Shown here piece after piece: positions 1 to 7,395 of a stretch of 23,063 nt of DNA. The stretch is from Chloroflexota bacterium (GTDB lineage Bacteria; Chloroflexota; Anaerolineae; Promineifilales; Promineifilaceae). The stretch covers positions 3,333,586 to 3,356,648 of the forward strand of contig CP070688.1 of the NCBI GenBank assembly GCA_020353135.1, in the 5' to 3' direction. Each line of letters opens with the position of its first letter. Positions within the stretch are counted from its first letter, which is position 1. The position numbers and the translations under genes are program-made. The notes under the pieces are model-generated. The model did no database searches, was not told the origin of the DNA, and saw only the letters and a program-made list of their open reading frames with translations.

Positions 1-557
1 AGGACCACCAGCGTGTGCGAGAATGTTTTGCCGCTATTCGACCACAGAGCGCTGTGCATCGGCGGCGCTTTTACACCCCTGGGTACATAGAGAAAGGTGC
101 CGCCCCGCCAGAAAGCGCCGTGCAACGCGGCGAACTTGCCCTCATTCACCCGAACAGCCTCGGTCATGAAATGCTTCCTGACCAGGTCGCCATGTTCACG
201 CACGGCCGTATGCATATCGCAAAAAACGATCCCTTGATCCTTGGCCACCTGGTCCAACTCAAACTGGACCACCACTCCGTCAACTTCCACCAGGATGCCG
301 CCGGTGGCGTCCTCGGTCAACTGCTCACCCAGGTATGCCGGCAAGTTGTTCGCCGCGCCATTGCCATTCAAGGATGGACCAATCTCGTCCAGCTTCAGAC
401 GCCGGATGTTGGTTAGACGCCAGGGCTCGTCTTCGGTTGTGGGCACGGGCAGCTGTTCATACTGCTCAAACGCCTCCAAGCGGAAGTCGCGCATCCATGC
501 CGGTTCGACTAACACATTTGAGAGTTCTACCAAAGCCTCTCGTGTAAACCTCGTCAT
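1..557 (-). CDS. sufD: SufD, Fe-S cluster assembly scaffold subunit (partial, C-terminus off the left edge)
   Basis: The reading frame is open from an ATG at 557 down to base 1 with no stop, giving the first 185 residues. The start has a GAGG-type ribosome site about 9 bases upstream. The N-terminus carries the helical SufD/SufB leader (PAWMRDFRLEAFE, then a DEPWR motif). The beta-helix core follows, with KFAALHGAFWRGGTFLYVPRG and, at the edge, FSHTLVV. SufD partners SufB and the ATPase SufC in the cytosolic SufBCD complex that builds and delivers Fe-S clusters. It is the third gene of the minus-strand suf operon, 122 bases after sufB; that gap shows no convincing promoter or terminator. An overlapping plus-strand frame at 15-416 is a shadow. 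SufD is preferred over a second SufB because SufB lies immediately upstream and this N-terminus is the shorter SufD type. The C-terminal catalytic half cannot be assessed. Confidence 0.9.
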   Translation of the reverse strand, partial: MTRFTREALVELSNVLVEPAWMRDFRLEAFEQYEQLPVPTTEDEPWRLTNIRRLKLDEIGPSLNGNGAANNLPAYLGEQLTEDATGGILVEVDGVVVQFELDQVAKDQGIVFCDMHTAVREHGDLVRKHFMTEAVRVNEGKFAALHGAFWRGGTFLYVPRGVKAPPMHSALWSNSGKTFSHTLVV

Positions 558-679
558 CTATTCCCTCATGCTATCGCCGCGTCCTTTTGTTCACGACGTA
601 TGTTGATCAGTTTTCCGCCAATGTATCCCCAATGGACCCAACCCATCTGGTCAACAAAGGCCTGCCGGGCAAGGCGGCG

Positions 680-2116
680 CTAGCCGATCGAACCTTCCAT
701 TTGTAGTTGGATCAGCCTGTTCATCTCTACCGCGTATTCCATCGGCAATTCTTTCACCAGCGGTTCGATGAATCCGTTCACTATCATCGTGCTGGCCATC
801 TCTTCGCTGAGACCACGGCTCATCATGTAGAACAGCTGCTCTTCACCGATCTTGCTAACCGAAGCCTCATGACCGATAGTCACATCGTCCTCGTCGATCT
901 CTATGTAAGGGTAGGTGTCAGAGCGACTCTTGTCGTCCAATAGCAACGCATCGCAGACCACATTCGATCTCGAACTATGCGCTCCCTCGTGCACCTTCAA
1001 CAGGCCGCGATAGGAGGCCCGGCCGCCGGACTTACTCAACGACTTCGATATGATCCGGCTTGACGTATTGGGCGCTACATGGACGACCTTTCCGCCAGCG
1101 TCTTGATGCTGTCCTGTCCCGGCGAAGGCGATCGATAGTATTTCGCCGTGCGCGCCTGGCTCCATGAGGTAAACCGCCGGATACTTCATCGTCACCTTCG
1201 ATCCCAGGTTGCCGTCTACCCATTCCATCGTCGCATTCTCGTAGGCCTTGGTGCGTTTGGTCACCAGGTTGTACACATTGTTCGACCAATTCTGAATTGT
1301 CGTATACCGGCAACGACCGCCTCGCTTCACCACGATTTCAACCACGGCCGAGTGTAACGAGTCCGTCGAGTAAATTGGCGCCGTGCAACCCTCTACGTAG
1401 TGACAATAGGCCCCTTCGTCGATCACGATCAAGGTCCGCTCGAACTGGCCTACATTCTTAGCGTTGATGCGAAAATAGGCCTGCAGCGGCATCTCGACTC
1501 GCACGCCCGGCGGAACATAAATGAAGCTGCCACCCGACCACACGGCCGTATTTAAGGACGCGAACTTGTTATCGTTGATCGGGATAACCGTGCCGAAGTA
1601 CTCCTTGACGATCTCCGGGTGCTGGGCTAGGCCTTCATCCATTCCCAGGAAGATGACGCCCTGCTTCTCCAGCTCCTCCTTCATCTTGTGGTAGACAACC
1701 TCAGACTCATATTGGGCCGCTACGCCGGCCAGAAACTTCTGCTCCGCCTCCGGAATGCCCAGCTTGTTGAAAGTATCCTTGATGTATGGCGGCACATCCT
1801 CCCAGTCGTCGCCTTGGCGCTCCGATGGCTTGATGTAGTAATAGATGTCGTCGAAGTCAATGTCTGACAGGTCAGCGCCCCATTCCGGCATCGGCCGATC
1901 TAGAAAGTGCTGGTAGGCCTGCAACCGGAGACCTAGCATCCATTCAGGCTCGCCCTTCGTCCGGGACATGTGCCGGATCAGGTTTTCGTCTAGGCCCTTT
2001 TCGGCCTTAAAGACATAATCTTCAGCATCGGCGAAGCCGTATTTCTCGGCGTATTGGACATTGACGCCGGCGACCACTTCCTTTTCCGCTAATTCGCGAT
2101 CTACTGTCGAAGCCAT
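680..2116 (-). CDS. sufB: SufB, Fe-S cluster assembly scaffold protein
   Basis: This 478-residue protein has the normal SufB length and is the scaffold of the SufBCD complex, where nascent Fe-S clusters are assembled with SufC ATPase activity. Recognisable segments are the N-terminal [20 protein letters not shown], the central [26 protein letters not shown], the [17 protein letters not shown] stretch, and the C-terminal [22 protein letters not shown] with the conserved Cys. The [21 protein letters not shown] segment holds the conserved His-Glu region. The ATG at 2116 is set by a strong AAGGAGG ribosome site 8 bases upstream, inside the end of sufC. The sufC stop is only 3 bases away, so the two genes are translationally close and belong to one transcript. 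Nothing looks truncated or altered. Identification rests on strong, family-specific sequence. Confidence 0.97.
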   Translation of the reverse strand: MASTVDRELAEKEVVAGVNVQYAEKYGFADAEDYVFKAEKGLDENLIRHMSRTKGEPEWMLGLRLQAYQHFLDRPMPEWGADLSDIDFDDIYYYIKPSERQGDDWEDVPPYIKDTFNKLGIPEAEQKFLAGVAAQYESEVVYHKMKEELEKQGVIFLGMDEGLAQHPEIVKEYFGTVIPINDNKFASLNTAVWSGGSFIYVPPGVRVEMPLQAYFRINAKNVGQFERTLIVIDEGAYCHYVEGCTAPIYSTDSLHSAVVEIVVKRGGRCRYTTIQNWSNNVYNLVTKRTKAYENATMEWVDGNLGSKVTMKYPAVYLMEPGAHGEILSIAFAGTGQHQDAGGKVVHVAPNTSSRIISKSLSKSGGRASYRGLLKVHEGAHSSRSNVVCDALLLDDKSRSDTYPYIEIDEDDVTIGHEASVSKIGEEQLFYMMSRGLSEEMASTMIVNGFIEPLVKELPMEYAVEMNRLIQLQMEGSIG

Positions 2117-2119
2117 GCC

Positions 2120-2902
2120 TTATGCCTCCTTCGGGGCGCCGTGTTTCTTTCGCAGCCAATCATAGCCCTTCTCTTCTAACTGCAGGGCCAATTCGGGACC
2201 ACCGCTCTCGACGACGCGGCCCTTCAGCATGACATGAACACGATCCGGCTGGATGTAATTCAGAATTCGCTGGTAGTGGGTGATGACCAACATGCCCATC
2301 CCCATCGAGTCATGCAGAGAATTTGCCCCTTCGGCCACGATTCGCAACGCGTCGATGTCCAGGCCTGAATCCGTTTCGTCAAGGATAGAGATCTTTGGCT
2401 CTAGTGTTGCCATCTGAAGGATCTCAGCCCGCTTCTTCTCGCCGCCAGAAAACCCTTCGTTCAGATACCGCCCGGCGAAACTATGATCGATGCTGAGCTG
2501 GTCCATCTTCTCCTTGAGTAGCTTGCGGAAAGCTGGGATAGGAACGCCCTTGTCATCCGGATCTACTGCTCTACGGCGAGCATTGAGTGACTGTCGCAGG
2601 AAGTTCGCCACAGTCACCCCCGGAACGGCAATCGGGTACTGGAATGCAAGGAAGAGGCCAGCTCGCGATCGCTCATCGGCCTCCATGTCCAGTAGATCGA
2701 GACCGTCAAAAATGACGTCGCCTCCCGTTACCTCGTACGCGGGATGCCCGGCCAGGGTGTAAGCTAGCGTGCTCTTTCCCGAACCATTCGGCCCCATCAG
2801 GGCGTGAATCTCACCCTGCTTAACCAGCAGATCAATGCCGTTCAAAATCGGCTGGTCTTCCACACTAACGTGCAGATTCTTAATTTCTAGTGCGGTTGTC
2901 AT
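2120..2902 (-). CDS. sufC: SufC, ATPase subunit of the SufBCD complex
   Basis: SufC is an ABC-type ATPase of 260 residues in the cytosol that drives conformational change in SufBCD. Walker A is GPNGSGKST at about residues 37-45. The signature region is FSGGEKKRAEILQMA. Walker B and beyond is ISILDETDSGLD, the SufC-specific form of the usual LDEPTSGLD. The frame extends upstream to a TTG at 2947, but I place the start at the ATG at 2902. That ATG has GAAGGAG upstream, and the protein then begins MTTALEIKNL, which fits the family. It is the first gene of the suf operon. The promoter-to-start leader is about 120 bases, and expression is probably controlled by the divergent SufR-like protein. Confidence 0.97.
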   Translation of the reverse strand: MTTALEIKNLHVSVEDQPILNGIDLLVKQGEIHALMGPNGSGKSTLAYTLAGHPAYEVTGGDVIFDGLDLLDMEADERSRAGLFLAFQYPIAVPGVTVANFLRQSLNARRRAVDPDDKGVPIPAFRKLLKEKMDQLSIDHSFAGRYLNEGFSGGEKKRAEILQMATLEPKISILDETDSGLDIDALRIVAEGANSLHDSMGMGMLVITHYQRILNYIQPDRVHVMLKGRVVESGGPELALQLEEKGYDWLRKKHGAPKEA

Positions 2903-3030
2903 TCGATACGAATCTCCTTCAAAAACATGAACAAGTTGGTCGGTCAAGCGTTAAAGGCTGACGCCACGACGTCCTGCCCATTTTGTCACTTCTTTTGATT
3001 GGCAATCTATCCTTTGCCACGGTGCGCCAG

Positions 3031-3059
3031 AGTATAACACAGCCCCCAGTCGTCGTCAA
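3031..3059 (-). promoter_or_regulatory. Sigma70-type promoter of the suf operon
   Basis: Reading the minus strand, TTGACG (3059-3054) and TATACT (3036-3031) are separated by exactly 17 bases. Transcription would start near 3024 and give a leader of about 120 bases before sufC. The match to the consensus is close (5 of 6 in each box). The -35 box lies beside the palindrome at 3063-3080. Confidence 0.8.
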
Positions 3060-3062
3060 TAT

Positions 3063-3080
3063 TTATAATATTTATGATAA
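3063..3080. promoter_or_regulatory. AT-rich dyad, candidate SufR operator
   Basis: An 18-base imperfect palindrome reads TTATAATA-TT-TATGATAA, with 14 of 18 positions symmetric. It sits in the 32-base gap between the two divergent -35 boxes. A repressor bound here could cover both promoters. It does not resemble the CAAC-N6-GTTG site that I recall for cyanobacterial SufR, so assigning it to the adjacent regulator is inference from position. Confidence 0.5.
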
Positions 3081-3091
3081 AAATATGAACA

Positions 3092-3120
3092 TTGACAGTC
3101 AAGTCCGCGCGTGCTATAAT
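3092..3120 (+). promoter_or_regulatory. Consensus sigma70-type promoter of the sufR-like gene
   Basis: TTGACA (3092-3097) and TATAAT (3115-3120) are perfect consensus hexamers with a 17-base spacer. The predicted start is near 3127. This rules out in-frame initiation codons at 3092 and 3119, because they lie inside the promoter. The GTG at 3146 is left as the first usable start. Confidence 0.88.
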
Positions 3121-3145
3121 GCGGTCCGCATGGGTGGATTTTAAC

Positions 3146-3796
3146 GTGAATACCTCAACTGACAACGGTAAATCCAGTACCAGGGACGTCATACTTGAGG
3201 CGATCAAGCAGGCCAATGAAGCCACTGTCGACGATCTGGCTAAGGCGGCCGACGTCTCGCCGGTGACCGTTCGGCATCATTTGAACTCGCTTCAGGCTGA
3301 GGGCCTGTTGCGGACTCGTAGCGTGCGCCGCAAAGTTGGCCGCCCCTACTACGTCTATAGCCTGAGTGACAAAGGCCACGAACTGTTCCCCCAACGCTAC
3401 GTTCGATTGAGCAGCATGTTGCTGGATGAATTGAAAGCGCGTTTTCCGGCCGAAGTCGTCACCGAGATGTTTAATGACGTGGTCGACCGCCTGGCCGCCG
3501 AGCACCAGGACCGCCTGCATGGTTTGAGTTTTGAGCAGCGACTGGACTACCTGGTGGAGTTGCTGGCTGCCGAAGGCTTCCTGGCAGCGTGGGAGTCGAC
3601 GGCCGAAGGTTACCTGCTCAACGAGTATAGCTGCCCCTACTACTCGGTAGGACAAAAGCACAGCGAGGTATGCTCGTTTGACAAGCAATTGATGCAGGTT
3701 GTACTGGCCACCGAGATCGTCCAGAATAGTTGCATGCTTAATGGCGATCCTTCTTGTGAGTTTACGGTTCAGGTACCGGCCGGCGAGCCAAATTAA
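3146..3796 (+). CDS. sufR: SufR-like Fe-S-binding winged-helix repressor
   Basis: The 216-residue protein has an N-terminal winged helix-turn-helix at about residues 25-75 (ATVDDLAKAADVSPVTVRHH, then a GRPYYVYSLSDKG wing). The C-terminal domain has four cysteines: C163 and C176 in CPYYSVGQKHSEVC, then C196 and C204. That spacing is typical of SufR, which carries an Fe-S cluster and represses suf genes when clusters are plentiful. The start is the GTG at 3146, preceded by GGTGGA; in-frame codons further upstream fall within the promoter. The gene is divergent from sufCBD across a shared control region. This supports a role as suf regulator and probably autoregulation (inference). A MIP18-family gene follows 56 bases downstream, probably on the same transcript. 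The alternative label is a generic DeoR/ArsR-like regulator, but the cysteines and location favour SufR. Confidence 0.9.
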   Translation: MNTSTDNGKSSTRDVILEAIKQANEATVDDLAKAADVSPVTVRHHLNSLQAEGLLRTRSVRRKVGRPYYVYSLSDKGHELFPQRYVRLSSMLLDELKARFPAEVVTEMFNDVVDRLAAEHQDRLHGLSFEQRLDYLVELLAAEGFLAAWESTAEGYLLNEYSCPYYSVGQKHSEVCSFDKQLMQVVLATEIVQNSCMLNGDPSCEFTVQVPAGEPN

Positions 3797-3852
3797 GACA
3801 TCTCGAAACGGCGATTGACTGTTGGCTAGCTAATTACCAGGGGACTCTCCTA

Positions 3853-4152
3853 ATGATAAGCACAAAAGAAGACGAGATTAGAGAGGCGCTTCGCCAGGTA
3901 ATCGACCCGGAGATCGGCCTCAATGTGGTGGAATTGGGCTTAATTCGTGAAATTGAGACTTCAGAGGAACAGACCAAGATCACCATGATCATGACCACCC
4001 CATTCTGTCCCTACGGCCCGGCCCTGATTGAGCAGGTGCGGATTGCCGCCGACACTGTCTCCGGTGGCGGCTCTGTGGTTGAAGTAGGCACTGAGCTGTG
4101 GGATCCATCTATGATGGAAGAAGGGGCAGGTGGAGACTGGGGGCTCTTCTGA
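3853..4152 (+). CDS. MIP18/SufT-like (DUF59) Fe-S assembly factor
   Basis: This small cytosolic protein of 99 residues consists of the MIP18-family domain alone. It has the IDPEIGLNVVELGLI motif at about residues 17-31 and TTPFCPYGPAL at about 48-58, with the family's conserved Cys in PFCP. Proteins of this family help mature or transfer Fe-S clusters (SufT in bacteria, CIA2/MIP18 in eukaryotes). Many also sit in phenylacetate-degradation loci, but nothing of that pathway is present here. It lies directly behind the sufR-like gene and ends in an intrinsic terminator. It therefore appears to be expressed with the regulator rather than with sufCBD. Initiation at the ATG at 3853 has an AGGGGA-like site about 9 bases upstream. 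The fold is confident; the exact role is inferred from the suf context. Confidence 0.85.
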   Translation: MISTKEDEIREALRQVIDPEIGLNVVELGLIREIETSEEQTKITMIMTTPFCPYGPALIEQVRIAADTVSGGGSVVEVGTELWDPSMMEEGAGGDWGLF

Positions 4153-4195
4153 CAATCATCTTTTACGCTCGTACGCTCAACCTCGGTTGTCGTTT

Positions 4196-4220
4196 AGGCC
4201 CTCATGCTGAGGGCCTTTTT
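4196..4220 (+). terminator. Intrinsic terminator after the MIP18-like gene
   Basis: An 8-base-pair perfect stem (AGGCCCTC with GAGGGCCT) closes a 5-base loop ATGCT and runs into a T tract at 4216-4220. It lies 44 bases after the MIP18-like stop and separates the sufR unit from rlmN. An in-frame ATG for rlmN (4204) lies in its loop. Confidence 0.85.
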
Positions 4221-4239
4221 AGCTTCTGGCCATTCTGAC

Positions 4240-5307
4240 ATGCGCGCCGAGAATTTGGCCGGCCGCTTCTATTTGTACGATAAGACGTACGATTCGCTGT
4301 CAGCCATCCTCGCTGGCTGGGGGTACGGAGATTTCCATGCCAGGCGCCTCTGGGAGTGTCTTTATGTCAATTTGTCGACCAGCATTGCCGATTGCGCCTA
4401 TTTGCGTTCCGATTTGGACCAGCAACTACAACGTTTCGCTTACCTTAACGGGCCCCATTGCGTTGCAGAAGCCCGTAGTCAGGACGATCAAACTGTCAAG
4501 TACCTACTGCGCCTGGACGACGGTCAGACCGTCGAGACAGTGTTGATGCGTTACCCCGGCCGGACCATCGCTTGTATCAGCACCCAGGTTGGCTGCGCCA
4601 TGGGCTGCGTTTTCTGCGCCACAGGCCAAATGGGCTTTGTTCGCCACCTGAGCCCAGGCGAGATTGTGGCCCAGACCATGTACGTCGTACGCCAGTTGAG
4701 GAAGCGGGGCGAGCGACTGCGCAACATCGTTCTAATGGGCATGGGCGAGCCGCTCCACAATTACGAGGCCACTTTGACTGCTTTGTCAATCATGATGGAT
4801 GACAGAGGTCTGGCCATTGCGCCAAAACACATCACGCTGAGCACGGTGGGTCTGCCAGACGGCATCAGGCGCCTGGCCGATGATGCCGCCCCGGTCAATC
4901 TGGCCGTGAGCCTGCATGCGAGCAGTGACGACAAGCGATCAGCGCTCGTGCCAGTCGGTCAACGCTGGCCATTGGCGCAGATCATTGACGCCTGCCGTTA
5001 CTACATCGCCAGGCGCGGCCGGCGTATCTTCTTCGAATGGGCCTTGATAGCCGGCGCCAACGATAGCACCGACGAAGCCCATGAGCTCGGCCGGCTCCTG
5101 CGCGGGTTGGACGCGCACGTCAACCTCATCCCTCTGAATCCAACTGATGACTATGGTGGACGGCCTAGCGACTCGACAACCGTGCGCGAATTCCAGGCCG
5201 TCTTGACGGCTTATGGATTGCCTAGCACCGTCCGCAGGCGGCGCGGGATCGATATCAAGGCTGGTTGCGGCCAACTCCGAGCCCAGGTTGACGGGCCGCC
5301 TGCTTAA
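4240..5307 (+). CDS. rlmN: RlmN, dual-specificity rRNA/tRNA adenine C2 methyltransferase
   Basis: RlmN is a radical-SAM enzyme that methylates C2 of A2503 in 23S rRNA and A37 of some tRNAs. From the ATG at 4240 the protein has 355 residues, the usual length. The radical-SAM motif CAMGCVFC supplies C119, C123 and C126. It is preceded by VETVLMRYPGRTIACISTQVG. LMGMGEPLHNY and ITLSTVGL follow, and the C-terminal DIKAGCGQL contains the methyl-carrying Cys. The frame opens at an ATG at 4204, but that codon lies in the loop of the upstream terminator. The ATG at 4240 is therefore the more likely start, although its ribosome site is weak. It converges with thiB, and the two stop codons share the TTAA at 5304-5307. 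Its own promoter is not obvious. Confidence 0.95.
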   Translation: MRAENLAGRFYLYDKTYDSLSAILAGWGYGDFHARRLWECLYVNLSTSIADCAYLRSDLDQQLQRFAYLNGPHCVAEARSQDDQTVKYLLRLDDGQTVETVLMRYPGRTIACISTQVGCAMGCVFCATGQMGFVRHLSPGEIVAQTMYVVRQLRKRGERLRNIVLMGMGEPLHNYEATLTALSIMMDDRGLAIAPKHITLSTVGLPDGIRRLADDAAPVNLAVSLHASSDDKRSALVPVGQRWPLAQIIDACRYYIARRGRRIFFEWALIAGANDSTDEAHELGRLLRGLDAHVNLIPLNPTDDYGGRPSDSTTVREFQAVLTAYGLPSTVRRRRGIDIKAGCGQLRAQVDGPPA

Positions 5308-6374
5308 CGCAATACCGTTGACGTCCAGTCTTCTATCCAGTCTTCTCGATTCACATCTATATCCTCGGCGTCCAGCGTCGCCGGTTCGGCCGATAGTTTG
5401 GCCCAGCGCTCGAATACCTCTGGTAATTTGGCCTCCTCGTTCACTGGAAACACGAACATGTTGAGCGGGATGTCCTCTTGAAACTCCTTCGCCAGGGCAA
5501 AATCAACGAACGCCTCAGCCAACTCTCTTCTTTCGGTTCCTTTCAAGATGCCGATAAACTCGACCTGACGAAAGCACATGCCGGACGCCGTGATGCTGGC
5601 CGTCGGCGGTTCGTCTACGGGCGGATCGGCGAAGATTACTTCGGCCGGTGGACTGCTGGCGTACGAAACCACCAGCGGCCGGTCGCCATCGCCGGCGGCG
5701 CTGAAATGACCGAAATAGGCATCCTCCCAGCCGTCGGTGATCAAGACGTCGTTTTCCCGTAACTCCCGCCAGAAATCCAGATATGTGTACTCGCCTTCCT
5801 CGCCAAAAGTGTCAATCGTCGCCAGCAAAAAGGCCAGTCCCGGGCTTGACGTAGCCGGATTCTCCACCACGAACAGTGATCGATATTCGGGAGCCGCCAG
5901 ATCTGTTAGTGATCCGGGTGGCGTCTGTCCTCGTTCGTCAAACCACCCCCGATCGTAATTCAAACACACGTCGCCATAGTCCACCGGCAGCAACCGGTGA
6001 CTATCATCTTGCTTGTATTCGTCAGGAACTTGGGCAAGAGCCGGCGAGCTGTAGGGCTCGAAGATATCGGCTTCAAGGGCCCGGCCTAGAAATGTATTGT
6101 CAACGCCGAAAAACACATCGGCCAGCGGATCGTTCTTGGCTAGTATGGCCTGGTTCAACGCCGAGCCGGCGTCGCCTGCTGGCAAGAGCGTCACCTGCGC
6201 ATCGTACTCTTCTTCAAACAACTCCAGAACGCTCTCGCTCAGTGCGAAACTATCATGGCTCATCAATACCAGTTCGGCCGGCTCGTCCGCACCCGAATCA
6301 CCCATATCGGATTCTCCCGAGCAACCGGCCGTCATCAGTAAGATCACAACTACGTAAAGCGTTACCTTTTGCAT
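5304..6374 (-). CDS. thiB: Thiamine ABC transporter substrate-binding lipoprotein (ThiB/TbpA family)
   Basis: The 356-residue protein begins with a lipoprotein signal (MQKVTLYVVVILLMTAGC), so C18 would be the lipidated, cell-surface anchored residue. The body matches the ThiB family throughout: LLPAGDAGSALNQAILAKND, then DVFFGVDNTFLGRALEADIF, PVDYGDVCLNYD, ENPATSSPGLAFLLATI, a GWEDAYFGHF segment and VVSYASSPPAE. It should bind thiamine or a phosphate ester and deliver it to an ABC permease. The ATG at 6374 has GAGGAAG upstream; an upstream in-frame extension to 6497 overlaps thiN and has no signal peptide. It is the second gene after thiN, 89 bases on, and lies under the TPP riboswitch. No ThiP permease or ThiQ ATPase is in this window; the next gene is convergent rlmN. 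Substrate specificity is inferred from family and riboswitch context. Confidence 0.88.
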   Translation of the reverse strand: MQKVTLYVVVILLMTAGCSGESDMGDSGADEPAELVLMSHDSFALSESVLELFEEEYDAQVTLLPAGDAGSALNQAILAKNDPLADVFFGVDNTFLGRALEADIFEPYSSPALAQVPDEYKQDDSHRLLPVDYGDVCLNYDRGWFDERGQTPPGSLTDLAAPEYRSLFVVENPATSSPGLAFLLATIDTFGEEGEYTYLDFWRELRENDVLITDGWEDAYFGHFSAAGDGDRPLVVSYASSPPAEVIFADPPVDEPPTASITASGMCFRQVEFIGILKGTERRELAEAFVDFALAKEFQEDIPLNMFVFPVNEEAKLPEVFERWAKLSAEPATLDAEDIDVNREDWIEDWTSTVLR

Positions 6375-6463
6375 CGTATTGCTTCCTCTTATTGCCAACA
6401 TGAAAACGGAACTGTCAGTACCATCATTGACATAGGTGCTGTGCCAGCTAGTCCAGACATCCT

Positions 6464-7114
6464 CTAACGCTTCCACCTTCTGTCGGTATGAATGCATAGC
6501 AGCGTACCTGCCCCCACTTCAACCTGCGCCGAATCGGTGGTCATGACGTTGCTGACGCCCCGTGACTTTCCGAACTCCAGATGCTCGTCCTTTAGTTCCC
6601 AGCGCAGGCCCTTCGTACTACTGACGAGTACGTCCCCTTGGAGTGGCAGAAGGGAGAGGAGATCCCCGCGCGCTCCTTTTATACGGCTCCTGTTTGCGTC
6701 GATGACCCACGCCTGCTGATGCGCCTCGACAATTCTGACTTTCCTGTTTTGTAGCAGTGGATCGGTCAACATCAGCACGTTGGCCAACAATTGGTCGAGC
6801 CGACCGCCGAGCGAGCCCAAGATCAAAATCTCCTCATTGTACTTGGTGGCGGCGTAGTGCAATGCCAGTTCAAGATCAGAGGCGTCCTTCTCTTTCGGAT
6901 AAACAACGAATTCGACGGCTGCCGCGCCTAATTCGTCTAGCACGGCCGGCATTATTGAGTCTAGATCGCCAATCACAACGTCCGGCATTCGGCCTAGGGC
7001 CAGTATATGGTGTACACCGCCATCGGCAGCGATTATCGCTGTCGCAGTTTCCAGGTAAACTTCTGCCCACCTGGCCGGACCCAACTCGCCGTTTGCGAAA
7101 ACTAGGATGCTCAT
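6464..7114 (-). CDS. thiN: Thiamine pyrophosphokinase
   Basis: This 216-residue cytosolic enzyme converts thiamine plus ATP to thiamine pyrophosphate. The family signatures are all present: AADGGVHH near residues 29-36, VIGDLDS at 47-53, YPKEKDASDLELAL at 72-85, and LGSLGGRLDQLLANV near 99-113. A C-terminal thiamine-binding domain includes GLRWELKDEHLEFGKSRGVSN. The ATG at 7114 is preceded by TGAGG. The gene follows a TPP riboswitch and terminator, so its product's end metabolite should switch off its own synthesis. It is the first gene of a two-gene unit with thiB, consistent with salvage of imported thiamine. Length and motifs are normal. Confidence 0.94.
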   Translation of the reverse strand: MSILVFANGELGPARWAEVYLETATAIIAADGGVHHILALGRMPDVVIGDLDSIMPAVLDELGAAAVEFVVYPKEKDASDLELALHYAATKYNEEILILGSLGGRLDQLLANVLMLTDPLLQNRKVRIVEAHQQAWVIDANRSRIKGARGDLLSLLPLQGDVLVSSTKGLRWELKDEHLEFGKSRGVSNVMTTDSAQVEVGAGTLLCIHTDRRWKR

Positions 7115-7138
7115 CGATAGTCGCCTCAGGTTGCAAAC

Positions 7139-7164
7139 AAAAAGACCGCCCTATCCGGGCGGTC
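7139..7164 (-). terminator. Intrinsic terminator of the TPP riboswitch
   Basis: On the minus strand GACCGCCC pairs perfectly with GGGCGGTC around a 5-base loop, followed by TTTTT (7143-7139). It lies between the TPP aptamer and thiN, 25 bases before the start codon. This fits transcription attenuation when TPP is bound. Confidence 0.88.
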
Positions 7165-7194
7165 GCTGGCTCTGGCTAGAATTCGTCTCCAATG

Positions 7195-7283
7195 ATTCCT
7201 ACGCCGGCATTACCCGGATCAGGTTCCGCAGGTCCGCGACAATACAGGCCGCGCTCTCAGCCAGGCATATCCCAGCTCCCTGT
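7195..7283 (-). promoter_or_regulatory. TPP riboswitch aptamer (THI element)
   Basis: The minus strand carries the conserved THI-box cores. GGGAGC (7280-7275) is followed by CTGAGAG, and about 30 bases later comes ACCTGATC, CCGG-GTAATG-CCGG, and the closing GCGTAGGAA (ending 7196). An AGCTGGG/CCTGGCT stem with two wobble pairs precedes CTGAGA. CCGG/CCGG forms the short helix around GTAATG, as in known TPP aptamers. P1 is not clearly paired and may be weak. It precedes a terminator and the thiamine kinase and thiamine-binding protein genes, so the ligand assignment is well supported. Control is most likely by transcription termination. Confidence 0.95.
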
Positions 7284-7304
7284 TTCTACTGCATCTCTCA
7301 TATT

Positions 7305-7313
7305 ATTATAACA
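7305..7313 (-). promoter_or_regulatory. Extended -10 promoter for the thiN-thiB unit
   Basis: The minus strand reads TG-T-TATAAT, an extended -10 element with a perfect Pribnow box (7310-7305). A recognisable -35 is lacking. The predicted start, near 7298, lies about 15 bases before the riboswitch core. Confidence 0.65.
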
Positions 7314-7327
7314 GAGCTAAACGAACT

Positions 7328-7355
7328 TTGCGATTTGCGGGCAGTAAACTATCAT
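7328..7355 (+). promoter_or_regulatory. Weak candidate promoter for the sppA-like gene
   Basis: TTGCGA (7328-7333) and TATCAT (7350-7355) are 16 bases apart and lie 40 bases before the ATG at 7396. Each box is an imperfect match. The rest of the thiN-sppA gap is explained by the riboswitch. Confidence 0.3.
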
Positions 7356-7395
7356 TTGCCGAAGTTCCGACCTCCGGTAACAACGACGGTACCTG

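Noticed and set aside
15..606. Plus-strand frames at the left edge (15-416, 241-606)
   Set aside because: They lie antisense to a clear, partial SufD reading frame on the minus strand, which has family motifs and a ribosome site.
5304..6497. Longer thiB frame starting at 6497
   Set aside because: The extension overlaps thiN, lacks a ribosome site and would bury the lipoprotein signal 41 residues in.
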